This document shows positions 1 through 11,262 of a DNA stretch of 64,000 bases, one piece after another; position 1 is the first letter of the stretch; each line of letters opens with the position of its first letter. The notes under the pieces were generated by a model. The model did no database searches and was not told where the DNA came from. It saw only the letters and a program-made list of their open reading frames with translations. The stretch lies in assembly GCA_036936605.1 (NCBI GenBank), contig JAUPFV010000002.1, positions 267,848,770-267,912,769 of the forward strand. The letters run 5' to 3'. The DNA comes from Limnanthes douglasii subsp. nivea (Eukaryota > Streptophyta > Magnoliopsida > Brassicales > Limnanthaceae). A program made the position numbers and the translations under genes.

Positions 1-1137
1 TTAAAGGTCTCAAAGCATACCTTAATAGCCAAGTTTGCTACTGGCAAGCCTTCGATGGAGATCTTCAGAATTTTTTTGGCTAAATTCAACTTCGTGGGAA
101 GTTTCAGTGTCTCTGTCTGGGACTTCAGACATATATTTGTTGAATTCACAGAGGTTGATGATTTAAAGAGACTGTGGTCAAGGAACGTATGGGTTTTGGG
201 AAATAAAACAATGCGGCTGTTGAAGTGGACGCCTGGCTTCGATCCAAATCTTGAATGCCCATTTACTCCGATATGGGTCTCTCTTCCAAACCTTCCCGAA
301 TTCTTGTTTAATTATTCTACGATCAGTGAAGTTGCAAAAGTCTTGGGTACTCCATTGAAGGTTTGGGTTCCTTCGGTTAACAGGGCGAGACAGAATTGTT
401 GCAGATTTTGGGTGGAAGTGGATATCTCCAAACCATTAATTCATAAGGTTCAGTTAAATTTTGGGGAAGACGATTGCTACTGGATTGATTTGGTGTATGA
501 TAACATTCCGTTGTACTGTAGTAACTGTGCCTATATTGGTCATTCCAATGATAAATGCAAGAAGCTGTTGCTTGATGGAAAGATTCTAAGGAATGTTCAA
601 CTGAATATGGAGGGCCAAGAAAGTTCAGGTGAGCCTGATCAATTGTCTTGTTCTCAGTATCTTGATAAGGTGAATGAAGATAACATTAAAAAGGATAGGA
701 TTAGTGTTGAGGAACAAGTGGGTAAAGATGGTTTTTTCGAGAATAGAGATACTGGTCGTTGGTTACAATCTGTTGTGGTTGATAAAGTGATGGGGAAGGT
801 TGTGAAAAAGGAGGTAGAAGCTGATAGTTGTTCCTTTTAGGTTGTGAAATCTGTGGAGGATAATGGTTTTACTTCCTCTCAAGTTAATGAAGGGGAAATG
901 ATAGAGGCTTTGAAGATGTTGGAAAAGAGAAATATGTTTGAAGCTCTTAGTGAGGAGACTCATGACTCTCCAAAGCATGATGGAAGTCTGGCTAGCTTTC
1001 CTATTAAGAACAAAGTTGAAAAAGATAGACAAGAGACTAAGAAGGTAAAGAAAGTGTCGAAATTATGGACCTCAAAGGGTCCGGTTTCTTCTAAAATCAT
1101 GAAGCTGAAAAGGCCCCACAAAACTGTTTCTGATTAA
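1..1137 (+). pseudogene. LINE ORF1: DUF4283 / zinc-knuckle RNA-binding protein, partial
   Basis: The frame is open from base 1 (so the true start is outside) through a DUF4283-type region, for example GSFSVSVWDFRHIFVEF and WTPGFDPNLECPFTPIWV. A CCHC knuckle follows (CSNCAYIGHSNDKC, near bases 517-558). An in-frame TAG at 838-840 interrupts the lysine-rich tail, which then continues to TAA at 1135-1137. In plant LINEs this protein is thought to bind element RNA as the Gag-like partner of ORF2. The stop codon overlaps the ATG of ORF2 in a TAATG arrangement. The first visible ATG at 55 is internal to the domain and is not the real start. Confidence 0.85.
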
Positions 1138-4100
1138 TGACTATAACTATGTTAAATTGGAATGCAAGAGGGCTTGCTAATAAGGAAAATGTTCAAAGAT
1201 TAAAGTCTATGGTCAAGTCTTTAAAGGCTAGCTTTGTGGCTATTCAAGAGCCTTTTGTTAAGTCTGAGAAGATGTGTTTGGTGGCTAATAAGTTGAAGCT
1301 TAGTGGGTATATCTGTAATGTGAACAACAAAATATGGGTTTTTTGGCATCAGGACTACTGTGTGGAAGTGGTTTTTGATAGTGACCATATGATTCATCTT
1401 AAGGTTGGTCATCGTTCTATGAATAAAGAGTTTGAAGTATCTGTTATTTATGCTAAGTGTAAGAAGGAGCAGAGGGTTTTGCTTTGGGATTCTATTAGAA
1501 GTCTGGATGTGCAGCAAGAGTGGATTTTGTTTGGTGATTTCAATGTTATTTCAAGTATTCAGGAGCAGCTGTGTTGTTCAACTGTCAATAAAAAAGGAAT
1601 GGATGATTTTAATGGCCTTATTATGGATTGCAGTCTGTTGGATGCTGGTTACAGTGGTTGTCCTTACACTTGGTCTAATGGGCATAAATGGAGGAGGTTA
1701 TATCGTGTTCTTTATAATAATGCTTGGTTAGACTTCTTTGATTATACTTCTGTTACACATCTTGCTCGTAGTTGTTCTGATCACTGTCCAATTGTGGTTA
1801 AACTTTCTTCTAAGATGGAAATGTCTAAATCATCTTTTAAGTTCTTGAATATGTGGACTACTCATGCTGGTTTTTTGAAGGAGGTTAAAGAGAGCTGGTC
1901 TGGGATTATCAATGAGGATGTTAGGAATCCTATCATGGTTTTCTGGCTTAAGCAGCAAAGGTTGAAGGCTGCGTTGAAGACTTGGAATAAGAATGTTTTT
2001 GGGAACATATTTGATGCTATCAAGCAGTCTGAAGAAAAAATTAACAATAGAGAAACTATTATTCAGAATGAGCTTAATGATGTTAATAAGTCTTTGTTAA
2101 ATGAGGCCAGACAGAACCACCTGTTATTGCTTGATAGGGAAGAAATTTTCTAGAGGCAGAAGGCTCATGCTTCGTGGTTAAAAGACTCTGACAGGAACAC
2201 TGCTACTTATCATGGTTTTGTGAAGAAAAGGTTGAAGAAAAACAGGATTGATAGAATTAAGGTTGGTGATAGTTGGTTAACTGATAAGGATAGTATTAGT
2301 GCTTCTGCTGTGGATTATTTTAAAGCTCTGCTTTCTACTGATATAAGTGATGTGAATGAGCAAAACTTGAATGGAGTTATTCCTTCTTTAGTTACTGAGG
2401 AAGATAATAGATGCTTAGTCAGTGTCCCTGAAGAAGATTAGATTTATGGGGTTGTTAAGGGTTTGAATTCTGAGTCTACTGCAGGTCCTGATGGCTTCAA
2501 TGGAGAGTTCTATAAGAGCTGTTGGGATATTGTGGGCAGTGATCTGTGTAATGCGGTTAAAGGCTTCTTTGAGGGGTATACTTTGCCTAAAGGAGTGAAA
2601 GCTACTATGATTTGCTTAATTCCTAAGTTGGACAATCCTAACAGATGGAAGGATTTTCGCCCTATTAGTCTGACCACTGTTTTCTCAAGGATTCTGGGGA
2701 AGATAGTAAACAACAGGCTATCAAACATTCTTCCTAAATTGATCTCTGATGTGCAAGGGGGGGGGGGGTTTGTCAAAGGAAGATCAATTCAGCATTCGAT
2801 TCTTCTTGTGCAGGAGCTTTGTTTTGACATTAACAACAATATGAAGGATGACAATGTCATCATTAAGACTGACATGACCAAAGATTTTGATAAGCTTAGC
2901 CATAAGTTTCTGTTTAATATTCTCAGGATGTTTGGTTTTAGTAATGATGTTACTGACCTTGTTAATAGCTGCATTGGTAATGTTTCTTCTTCCATTTTAG
3001 TTAATGGTGAGATGGCGGGTTATTTTTCAAATTCTCAGGGGTTAAGACAAGGGGATCCCCTTTCCCTGAGTCTTTTTATTTTAGCTGAGGAGTATCTGAT
3101 AAGGAGCATCAATCTGGTCTCTAATGATAATCACAGATTTAGGTACAAAACAAGGAGCAATCAGAATATAGCTTGTTCTGCTTTTGCTGATGATTTTATG
3201 GTGTTTACTAATGGTAATGTGTATGCTATGGAGGCTATTAAAACTATCATGGATCATTATCAGTATGTTTCAGGTCAGGAAATCAACACAGCCAAGTCTA
3301 AGCTTATTATATCAAACAAGATATCAGCTCATCAAGTTGCTAGTATTGAAGACATTTGGAAAATCAATCATTCATATTTTCCTTTTAAATATCTGGGTAC
3401 AATCATTGCAAACAATGCTAGAATTGCCAACTATGAAAGTCTTATACACAAGGTAAGAAGCAGAATTATGGATTGGGATAAGCTACACTTATCATTTGCT
3501 GGTCGCCTACAATTGATTTAGTCTGTCCTTGTTGCCTTCCCCAATTATTTTCTTCAGCATACTTCTCTGCCTGTTGGTATTATTCAGAGGTTGGAGATTT
3601 TATTCAGCAAGTTCCTGTGGGGGGACAAAGGAAGATAAGAAAGGTGTTAGTTGGGCTAGATGGGACAGATTATGTAAGCCCTATAATGAAGGTGGTCTTA
3701 ACCTTAGGAAACTAAATGATGTGCAGCAGGTTTATGCAATGAAGTTATGGTTTGAATTCAGAATGCAGCACTCGTTATGGGCTAGATACATGATGTCTAT
3801 ATATTGCAGAGATAATATTCATCCAATCTTAGCTATTGCTCGTCACAGGAAGTCTAAAGTGTGGTCTCGTATTCTTAATACTAGAGAGATAACTGCGGAT
3901 TTCATGTTTTGGCTTCCTGGGTATGGTAACATATGTTTCTGGTATGAGAAATGGTGTTCTGATAGGCCTTTTATTAAGGTTAATAATGACAGGGACAAAA
4001 GAAATTTGTGGGACAACACTAATGACCTTGTGAAGGATTTCTGGTTGGGGAATTCTTGGGACATTGACAGGCTTAACACTAAGGTTACGTCTACGGAGAT

Positions 4101-5262
4101 TGGAAAAATAAGAGAGGGCAGTCTTTCTAACAACAAGTATGTATTGCTCTGGTCTCTTTCTAAGGATGGCAAGTTTAATGTCAGAGATACTATAAATCAT
4201 ATCAGAGCTAAGGGTAACATTACTAGTCTATATGATAAGACTTGGAATGCTGTAACACCTAGGAAATGTTCTTTCTTGTTGTGGAGGGTCCTTCACAATT
4301 GGTTGCCTACTGACAGTGTTATGCAAAAGAAAGGTTTCATGCTAGCTTCGAAATGTGTTTTTTGTAAAAACAGTGAGACTACTAACCATGTTATGGTGCA
4401 GTGTCAGATTGCATGGTCTGTTTGGCAGTACTTCAGTAGCATTTTCAGAGTTCAAATCCAGCCTTACATGTCTGTTCCTCACATCGTTATGCGTTGGTAC
4501 TGGGCTGCTGGCAAGAAGTGTGACATATTCACCATTCTCCGTGCAATTATATTATGGTCAATATGGACTGGTCGAAACAAGAGAAAACTCAGTAACGATA
4601 ACATCAGTTCTAGCTCTATAATCAACCATATCCTTCTGATTCTATCTAGTCTAGACCATGCTAAAGTTTTGAAAAGAAAGCACTGAGGTAGATTTGTTAA
4701 GGAAGCTACTGACATTGGCTGTGTTAACCAGATTAAGCTCTGGAATAAGCCTCTTTTTCTGAAATGGAAGATTCCTAAACATGGAAGATATAAGATAAAT
4801 GTAGATGGGGCATGTACCTTCAATGGAGAATCTGGAGGTGGAGCTCTGATTCGTGACAGTAGTGGCGAAATTGTCTTCGGCATTGGTAGAGTGTATGGGA
4901 AGGGATCGCCTTTGATTGCTGAGAGTAGAGCTCTCTTTGATGGCCTGAGGTTGTGTAATAGGCTGGGTCTGACAATGATTGATGTGGAACTCGATTCACT
5001 GGTTCTTGTGAATCTGATTCTCTATGGTAACACAACGTGGTTTCTGGATCCTTTACTTAAATGCTGTAGAAGTCTCATCAAGCCTGGAATGGTGGTTAGG
5101 CATGTTTTTCGTGAGCAAAATTTGGGAGCAGATTGGGTTGCTAAGGAAGTTCTAAAGCTTAAATCGGATATGGACTTTAGTAATTTGAATGCTCCGTCAA
5201 AATTGAAAGCCATTGTTCTTTTGGAGAAGCTGAATTTTGGCTATTTGAGGCTAATTGATTAA
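1137..5262 (+). pseudogene. LINE ORF2: endonuclease, reverse transcriptase, zf-RVT, RNase H
   Basis: ATG at 1137 opens an apurinic-like endonuclease: NWNARG, the catalytic IQEPF, FGDFNVIS, and the closing SDHCPIV near 1778. After TAG stops at 2151 and 2439 the RT follows in the same frame: STAGPDGFNGEFYK, DFRPISL, FVKGRSIQHSI, motif A with TDMTKDFDKL, GLRQGDPLSLSLF and catalytic FADDFMVF near 3183. A TAG sits at 3519, and a frameshift near 3625-3640 moves the zf-RVT region into another frame (SFLLWRVLHNWLP, CVFCKNSETTNHV). After TGA at 4684, RNase H continues (NVDGACTFNG, AESRALFDGL, ELDSLVLV, ADWVAK) to TAA at 5260-5262. The enzyme would nick and reverse-transcribe at the target, but this copy cannot make it in one piece. 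Confidence 0.93.
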
Positions 5263-5408
5263 GGTGGGTTAGGGTTTCGTTTTGGGGAAGAAGATGAGGT
5301 CTGAGTAGGGTTCGCGCTCTACTTTAAAAAGTTGTAATTTTGCCTAATAAGGGCTTGCTCTTGCTGATTAATCCAATTGAGTCCTTCATTAAAAAAAATA
5401 AAAATAAA
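5263..5408 (+). other. LINE 3' UTR and A-rich tail
   Basis: This is a short non-coding tail after the ORF2 stop, ending in an A-rich tract (eight As, T, five As and further A-rich sequence, about 5391-5408). That is the expected 3' terminus of an L1-type LINE. The downstream AT-rich sequence to 5504 shows no recognisable gene. Confidence 0.7.
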
Positions 5409-5504
5409 TGTAAACAAATTCAAACAAATAAATTAAATAAATTTTAAAAATCTAAACAAATAATTTGAAACAAATTCAAACAAACCAATTAAATTAATAT
5501 AATA

Positions 5505-5749
5505 AAGGTTTTGGTTAAATTAGGGCAAAAAAAAATAACCAACTCCAAATTTTTGACCAATTTTAAAAGTTACAAAAAAAATACCCTTTAATCCCGCCGG
5601 TTGAACCAGCGGAGAAGCTCTCCGCCGGGTGAATATAGGTTGCCCGTCGGATGAGGGTTAGAGGTTCTCACCCTTCTCATCTGTCGAGGAGTCCCCATCG
5701 ATTTCGGGAATGGTTAACATTTTTTGGGTCCTAATTTAACTATACCATT
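5505..5749. mobile_element. MITE-like element with ~38-bp terminal inverted repeats
   Basis: The left end (5505-5541, containing GGTTAAATTAGGGC and an A run) is the imperfect inverse of the right end (5711-5749, containing GGGTCCTAATTTAAC). The 170-bp core is GC-rich, unlike its AT-rich surroundings, and holds two hairpins: one around CGGAGAAGCTCTCCG and one pairing GATGAGGGT with ACCCTTCTCATC. It has no coding capacity. The flanks share an AATAA-like motif that might be a decayed target duplication. The superfamily is not certain; a Mutator-like MITE is possible. Confidence 0.55.
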
Positions 5750-5874
5750 TAATAAATCTATTAAACTAATTGAAACAAGTAAATTAAATAAATTTAAACA
5801 TTAAATTTTCTTTAAAGTCAAATGATTTTTTTTTAACAAAAACTAAACGAAGTCAAACAAATTCATTAAATACG

Positions 5875-5929
5875 GAGGAGAACTTCAAGTATTCTTCCCT
5901 AGAAAAAGCTACAAGGATCTTTTGACGAT
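5875..5929 (+). pseudogene. CRK-like kinase, first kinase exon remnant
   Basis: The frame from 5878 reads ENFKYSSLEKATR, the juxtamembrane start of the kinase domain in cysteine-rich receptor-like kinases of the CRK2/CRK3 type. It then breaks: a one-base shift is needed to read the expected F-D-D, and the glycine-rich loop is not recognisable beyond it. The next kinase exon lies at 10913, on the far side of Copia-1, so Copia-1 sits in what was the intron between them. The extracellular DUF26 and transmembrane exons were not found upstream; the LINE and MITE occupy that space. Confidence 0.6.
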
Positions 5930-6012
5930 TAGAGTCTATAAGGTGCGGCAAATTTGTTTTATCCCTATTAGAAACTAAAATATTATCGACTCTTTATTAT
6001 AATAGTCATAAA

Positions 6013-6017
6013 GTATA
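6013..6017. repeat. Copia-1 target-site duplication, left
   Basis: GTATA directly abuts the left LTR and is repeated at 10816-10820. Confidence 0.9.
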
Positions 6018-6317
6018 TGAAACAAACACAAACTGGTATTTGCAACACACACACACAGATGTACACGTTTAACTGAGAGGAGCAAAAAAGAACTTCTTAA
6101 GTCCTTTGAATAAAAGGTTACATACGTTATAAATAGAAACTAACACGTTCAAGACTCCTACATAACTGCAACTACTCCCTATTAACTCTCCACTACTTCC
6201 ACGAAATAATAACGGACACTACGACTTAATCACCCACTTGTACAAGCTGACAACGTCTCTTATTTAAAACAAAATACAAAACATAAAATAAAAAACCAAT
6301 TTAAATTAATTCCAACA
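6018..6317 (-). repeat. Copia-1 3' LTR
   Basis: This is 300 bp. On the minus strand it begins TGTTGGAATT and ends GTTTGTTTCA, so it has canonical TG...CA ends. It matches the right LTR except for an extra AC in the (AC)n run and a few substitutions. Confidence 0.95.
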
Positions 6318-6330
6318 AGCACCTCCTCAA
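6318..6330 (-). promoter_or_regulatory. Copia-1 polypurine tract
   Basis: On the minus strand a purine-rich TTGAGGAGGTGCT directly precedes the 3' LTR, where plus-strand DNA priming is expected. Confidence 0.75.
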
Positions 6331-6331
6331 T

Positions 6332-9300
6332 TTAAATCTGGTTTTGAATCTTCCTGATGCCAAGAAGTGCACGCATCTTTTCGAACTTCACAGTGGCCAT
6401 GGATTTCGTCAAAACATGAGCACGTTGATCCTCTGTTCCAATGTGTTTGATCACGATCTCACCTTTTTCAACGCACTCTCGAATAAAATGGTACCGGATG
6501 TCAATATGCTTAGAACGTCCATGAAAAACTGGATTTTTAGCCAAGTCTATCGCTGACTTGTTGTCTATGTAGAGCACTACAGGACCAACATCAGAATCAG
6601 TAAGTTTACCAAGCAAATTACGCAACCATATGCCTTGACAAGCAGCCGCTATAGCTGCCATAAACTCCGCTTCACAGGATGATAATGCCACACAACGTTG
6701 TTTCTGAGACACCCACGTGATCAAGCTCTCATTTAGGTAGAAAGCCATCCCTCCAGTACTCTTCCTATCTTCAATCTGCCCAGCCAAATCGCTGTCGGAA
6801 TATCCTGACAACATGTTGTTATTGCTTCCCCTTGAATACACCAAACCATATCTCAAAGTACCTTTTAAATACCTCAGAATTCGCTTAACAGCATTGAGGT
6901 GCATCTCAGTTGGTCGTTCCATGTAATGACTGACTATACCAACTGCAAATGCTATGTCTGGTCTAGTATGAACTAGATACCTTAATCCTCCCACAATGCT
7001 TTTAAACATAGTTGAATCAACAGCCTGTCCAGTTTCATCTTTGTGCAGTTGCAACGCTGGTTCCATAGGGTACTTCGTCGGTTTACATTCTGCCATGCCA
7101 CTCTTCTCCAGGACCTTTCGAGCATAGGCCGACTGCTTCAAATTGATGTACTCCTTAGTTTGCTTCACCTCAATCCCAAGATAGTGAGAAAGCTTTCCTA
7201 GGTCAGTCATATCAAATTTCCTGCCCATTTGTTCCTTGAACCTCTGAATTGTTGTTATACTCGAGCCCGTGATCAGCAAATCATCAACATATACCCCAAT
7301 GGTTAAGACCTCTTCCTTCTCCCTTTTTATGTACACAGCATGCTCATAAGGACATTTTGTGAATCCCAAACTTTTCAAGCACTCGTTTAACTTCTCGTAC
7401 CAGGCCCGTGGCGCCTGTCTAAGCCCATAAAGAGCCTTTATAAACTTATAGACCAAATGCTCCTTGCCTTGCTTCACAAAACCTTCGGGTTGTTGTACGT
7501 ACACATCTTCATGCAAGTCGCCATTCAAGAAAGCTGACTTGACATCTAGATGATGAATTTCCCAACCATGATTTGCAGCCAACGCTAATAATAGCCTTAC
7601 AGTTTCCAATCGTGTGACAGGTGCGAACACCTCCTCAAAATCAACCCCTTGTTTCTAAACGTAACCCCTTCGCGACGAGCCTCGCCTTATGCTTTATAAT
7701 TTCACCTTCTGTGTTCCTTTTTAGTTTGTACACCCATTTCAGGCCAATGGGTTTGTGCCTAGGTGGCAATTCCACAAGCTGCCAAGTGCAATTTTTTTCT
7801 ATTGCTTCTATTTCGCTCTCCATAGCCTTCCCCCATGATCTTTCTTGGACAGCTTGTTTATATGTGACTGGCTCCTCCATACTGAGAAACAGCAACTCAT
7901 CTTCACCAAGCTCGATTTCGACTGTATCAGCATAAATGTCGCGCAAAGACCTGAAGCGCGTTGGCACACTGCTACTCCCAGTTTCTGCTGAACTGACTTC
8001 ACTCGACTGTGTTAATGAGGTTGGTGTTGCCTGTGTTGTCTGTGACTCAGTCGAATGAGAGGACTGTACAGGAGTGTTAGGCTCGGTTGAAGACTCCTCA
8101 TTACCGAGCTCTGTCAAAGACTCCTCATTACCGTTTTCTGTTGCTTCCGTCGAGATTACAAAGTCAGCCACCACGAAATGGGTGTGAGTCTCTTCAACTG
8201 CACTGTCATCATTAGCCCATTTCCATGACTTAAGCTCGTCGAAATACACATCTCTGCTAACATGAACTCTGTTCTCTTCTGGTTCATACAGTCGATGTAC
8301 TTTTGTACCAGGCTCTCTTCCAAAATAAACTACTGACTTTGACCGATCGTCCAGTTTCCTTGTATGAATGCCACGCACCTTCATGTAAGCACAACAGCCA
8401 AAAATTCTTATGTGACTAATATCTGGCTTCTTTCCTGACCAAGCTGCGTATGAAGTGTCAGTAGAGAGAGCACGTGTGGGCAGTCTGTTAAGCACATAAA
8501 CAAAGTGTCGTACTGCTTCGCCCCAAAATCTAGATGGGACATGCTTCTCCTTTAATAAACTTGTAGCCATTGACACCACCGTTCGGTTCCTTCGCTCTGC
8601 CACTCCATTTTGCTATGGAGAGTAAGGGGCCGTATATTGTCTCATGATCCCAGCGTCTTCACAAACACTTGTAAACTGATGTGAACAAAATTCTCCTCCT
8701 CTGTCCGTACGCAAGGCTTTAATATTTTCCTCAGAGTCTTTTTCAACAAGACGCTTGAATCTTATAAATGCTCCTAATGCTTCATCTTTGGTTGACAGAA
8801 AATAAACCCACATTGCACGACTAAAGTCACCAACCAAAAGTAGAAAATACCTCTTGCCAGATGGTGTTGATGGTGTGATTGGTCCGCAAATATCTCCATG
8901 CACTAATTCCAGCACCTTGGTTGATCTGTAACTCGATTGTGAAGGAAATGAAGTTCTTGTTTGCTTTGCCATTAAACAGTCCTTACACAATGCCTTGGAT
9001 GCATCATTTTGGGCAGGCCATAAACCATCTTATTCCAAATCATAAGCTTTAATGCATCAAAGTTCACATGGCCTAAGAGAGAGTGCCAGAGCCACGAGTC
9101 CCTTTCCAATTTTGCAAGTAGACAAGTACCCTTGGATTCCTTGGATTCTTCCAGCAAGATCTTGTATAGACGATTTGCTGATCGTCTAACTTTCATCAAT
9201 AGCTTCCCATCCCCGTCATGCACCCACAGAAAGTCACCATGTAACACCACTTTATTACCTTCTTCTGACATTTGTCCAAGGCTAATTATATTGTTGCACA

Positions 9301-9751
9301 GATTTGGAATGTAGAGGACATTGTTAAACACTCTTTCTTCTCCGGTTTTGCAAACAAACGTGATTGACCCTTTTCCTTTAATGCATACCGTTGACCCATC
9401 TCCAAGTTTTACTTCGCCTGTCACGTCTTCATTTATCTGTGAGAACTTTGACCTGTCCCCAGTCATGTGATTTGAAGGGCCGTTGTCTAAGTACCACAGC
9501 TGTGACGTTTTTCTCTCTGTTATATTTCTCTCCAACTTTGGGATGGCCCTTTCTTCATTCACCAACGCCAACTCAGTCAGCTTTTCATCTGATTCTGACA
9601 GTAACAGAGCAGGTTCGTCGTCCTTGATCTGCACCAAGTTTGCTTCACTTCTTTGACTCCGTTCTCGTCGTGGCCTCTTACACTCTATAGCATAGTGACC
9701 CAAAACACTGCAATTAAAACACCTTACAGTGCTTCTATCACGACCAGTACC
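6332..9751 (-). pseudogene. Copia-1 pol: protease, integrase, RT, RNase H (broken)
   Basis: In order on the minus strand: CCHC knuckle; protease with WYLDNGPSNHMTG; GAG-pre-integrase (LWHSLLGHVNF); integrase (VHGDICGPI, RTDRGGEF, NGVAERRNRT); RT (KARLVAKG, DVKSAFLNGDL, catalytic YVDDLLIT); RNase H (YSDSDLAGQ, SSCEAEFMAA, YIDNKSAID). Lesions are a frameshift near 8985-9000, an in-frame TAG at 8613-8615 where SPQQNG is expected, and a frameshift plus TAG near 7640-7665. The final stop is TGA-type at 6332. The protease has Pro where the family normally has Ala after D-N-G. The domains are well preserved, so inactivation was recent. Confidence 0.93.
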
Positions 9752-10477
9752 CTAGAGACCGCGTCCCCCACGTCCTCCTTCTCGATTCCGTTTCATCCAG
9801 TCCTCTCGAGTGAGAAGAAGTTTGTCCTCATTCTTCTCGCGCCTGGACCACTCCTCTTCTGTCAATAACAGTTTGTTTCCCGTAGTCACACTTTGACCTT
9901 TCAACCTTTCCTTATGAGCTTGTAAAGACCCAATAGCTTCTTCGATTGTCATTGATTCTAAATCTCCAAATTGCTCAATTGTTGAAGTAATTTGTAGAAA
10001 TTTAGATGGAACGGCCCGAAGTAGCTTCTTGACAACGTACGACTCCTCCATTTCATCACCTAAGGCTCGGATAGTGGACACCAGTCCGTTGAGCTTCATG
10101 TAGAAAGCGTCGAGTTGTTCACTGTCATCCATACGCAGCGACTCAAATTCCGCCTTCAACGTCTGAATTCTGGCCTTCCTCACCTTATCAGCCCCTTGAC
10201 ACATGACCTTGATGGCTTCCCAGCCATCCTTTGCTGTCTTCTTCTCAGAAATGGATAACAGCATCTCTTCAGGTATGCCTTGGTAGATCATGGCCAAAGC
10301 GACCTTGTCATTCTTCTCATGAATCACTGCTTCGGCATCACTCGGTTCTACTGCTGCCCAAACTCCCTGGGCCTGCATAAAAACCTTCATCTTTAACGCC
10401 CACGCTGTGTAATTCCCCTTAGACAACATTGGATACGTTAGCCCAAAAGATCCAGCCTTGCCTTTCCCCGCGTCCAT
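9752..10477 (-). pseudogene. Copia-1 gag (nucleocapsid), interrupted by TAG
   Basis: ATG at 10477-10475 starts MDAGKGKAGSFGLTYPML. The body is the UBN2-type copia Gag (NYTAWALKMKVFMQAQGVW, AIRALGDEMEESYVVKKLL, LQITSTIEQFGDLESMTIEE). The frame stops at TAG 9754-9752 in a Gly/Arg-rich stretch, then continues in frame into the CCHC knuckle CFNCSVLGHYAIEC and protease. Upstream codons to 10564 only read through the PBS and LTR, so the ATG at 10477 is preferred. The protein is clearly homologous to the Gag of Copia-2, although the LTRs of the two elements differ. Confidence 0.9.
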
Positions 10478-10503
10478 CTGAGAGAGAACACCCTGAATGC
10501 CGT

Positions 10504-10515
10504 GCTCTGATACCA
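10504..10515 (-). promoter_or_regulatory. Copia-1 primer-binding site (initiator tRNA-Met)
   Basis: On the minus strand it reads TGGTATCAGAGC two bases inside the 5' LTR, the usual plant copia primer-binding site complementary to the 3' end of initiator tRNA-Met. Confidence 0.92.
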
Positions 10516-10517
10516 AC

Positions 10518-10815
10518 TGAAACAAACACAAACTGGTATTTGCAACACACACACAGATGTACACGTTTAACTGAGAGGAGCAAAAAAGAACTTCTTGAGT
10601 CCTTTGAATAAAAGGTTACATACGTTATAAATAGAAACTAACACGTTCAAGACTCCTACATAACTGCAACTACTCCCTATTAACTCTCCACTACTTCCAC
10701 GAAATAATAACGGACACTACGACTTAATCACCCACTTGTACAAGCTAGCAACGTCTCTTATTTAAAACAAAATACAAAACATAAAATACAAAACCAATTT
10801 AAATTAATTCCAGCA
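10518..10815 (-). repeat. Copia-1 5' LTR
   Basis: This is 298 bp and nearly identical to the 6018-6317 copy. A minus-strand TATA-like TATTTATAA (plus positions about 10625-10633) is a plausible core promoter for the element transcript. Confidence 0.95.
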
Positions 10816-10820
10816 GTATA
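10816..10820. repeat. Copia-1 target-site duplication, right
   Basis: GTATA directly abuts the right LTR and is identical to 6013-6017. Confidence 0.9.
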
Positions 10821-10912
10821 CACTTGTAAGAAACTATGTTCGAACCGAAAACTTAATAATAACAATTTTGTCGGTTTAAATTTAAATATTTTGTTTGGTT
10901 TTAAATTAATAG

Positions 10913-11123
10913 GGAGTTCTTCAAGATGGAAGAGAAATTGCAGTAAAAAGACTGTTCTTTAACAACAGACATAGAGCTGCCGATTTCTACAATGAAGTCA
11001 ATATTATAAGCAGCGCAGAACACAGAAACCTTGTCCGCCTTTTAGGTTGTAGTAACTCCGGACCCGAAAGCGTTCTTGTTTACGAATTCGTACCCAATAG
11101 AATTCTGGATCGATTTATTTTTG
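10913..11123 (+). CDS. CRK kinase exon (VAIK Lys, alpha-C region)
   Basis: The exon starts after TTAATAG and ends before GTAAGTAC, and is open throughout. It starts GVLQDGREIAVKRLFFNN and ends in the CRK motif VLVYEFVPNRILDRFIF. The last base is phase 1 and pairs with the next exon to give Asp. Confidence 0.85.
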
Positions 11124-11262
11124 GTAAGTACATGAATCAAAAGCCAAGATATGCTAAGTAGATTTATATCAAGTTTGTGACCACTAAGGCTGCCTTTGGT
11201 TTGTCAACTGTTTCACTAATGCAGTGTTAACTTTTAATAGTTTTCTTTTTATATTATGGTAG

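Larger units (their letters stand above)
1..5408 (+). mobile_element. L1-type LINE (non-LTR retrotransposon), 5' end outside window
   Basis: The region carries two consecutive plant L1-type frames. ORF1 is a DUF4283 and zinc-knuckle nucleic-acid-binding protein. ORF2 contains endonuclease, reverse transcriptase, zf-RVT and RNase H. They are followed by a short 3' UTR and an A-rich tail at about 5391-5408. There are no LTRs. The 5' end lies before base 1, so target-site duplications cannot be checked. Several in-frame stops and one frameshift show the copy is dead. A related LINE lies in the opposite orientation at the right end of the window. Confidence 0.93.
6018..10815 (-). mobile_element. 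Copia-1: near-complete Ty1/copia LTR retrotransposon
   Basis: Two LTRs of 300 and 298 bp flank a minus-strand gag-pol. The element has a perfect 5-bp target duplication (GTATA at 6013-6017 and 10816-10820), a primer-binding site complementary to initiator tRNA-Met (10504-10515) and a polypurine tract (6318-6330). The LTRs differ by about five substitutions and one AC indel, so insertion was recent. Gag-pol order is gag, protease, integrase, RT, RNase H, which is copia order. Pol has stops and frameshifts. It lies in an intron of the CRK pseudogene, in opposite orientation. Confidence 0.95.

Noticed and set aside
10504..10515. A tRNA-Met gene fragment
   Set aside because: It is only the 12-base primer-binding site next to the LTR; the same holds at 16028-16039 and 18999-19010.
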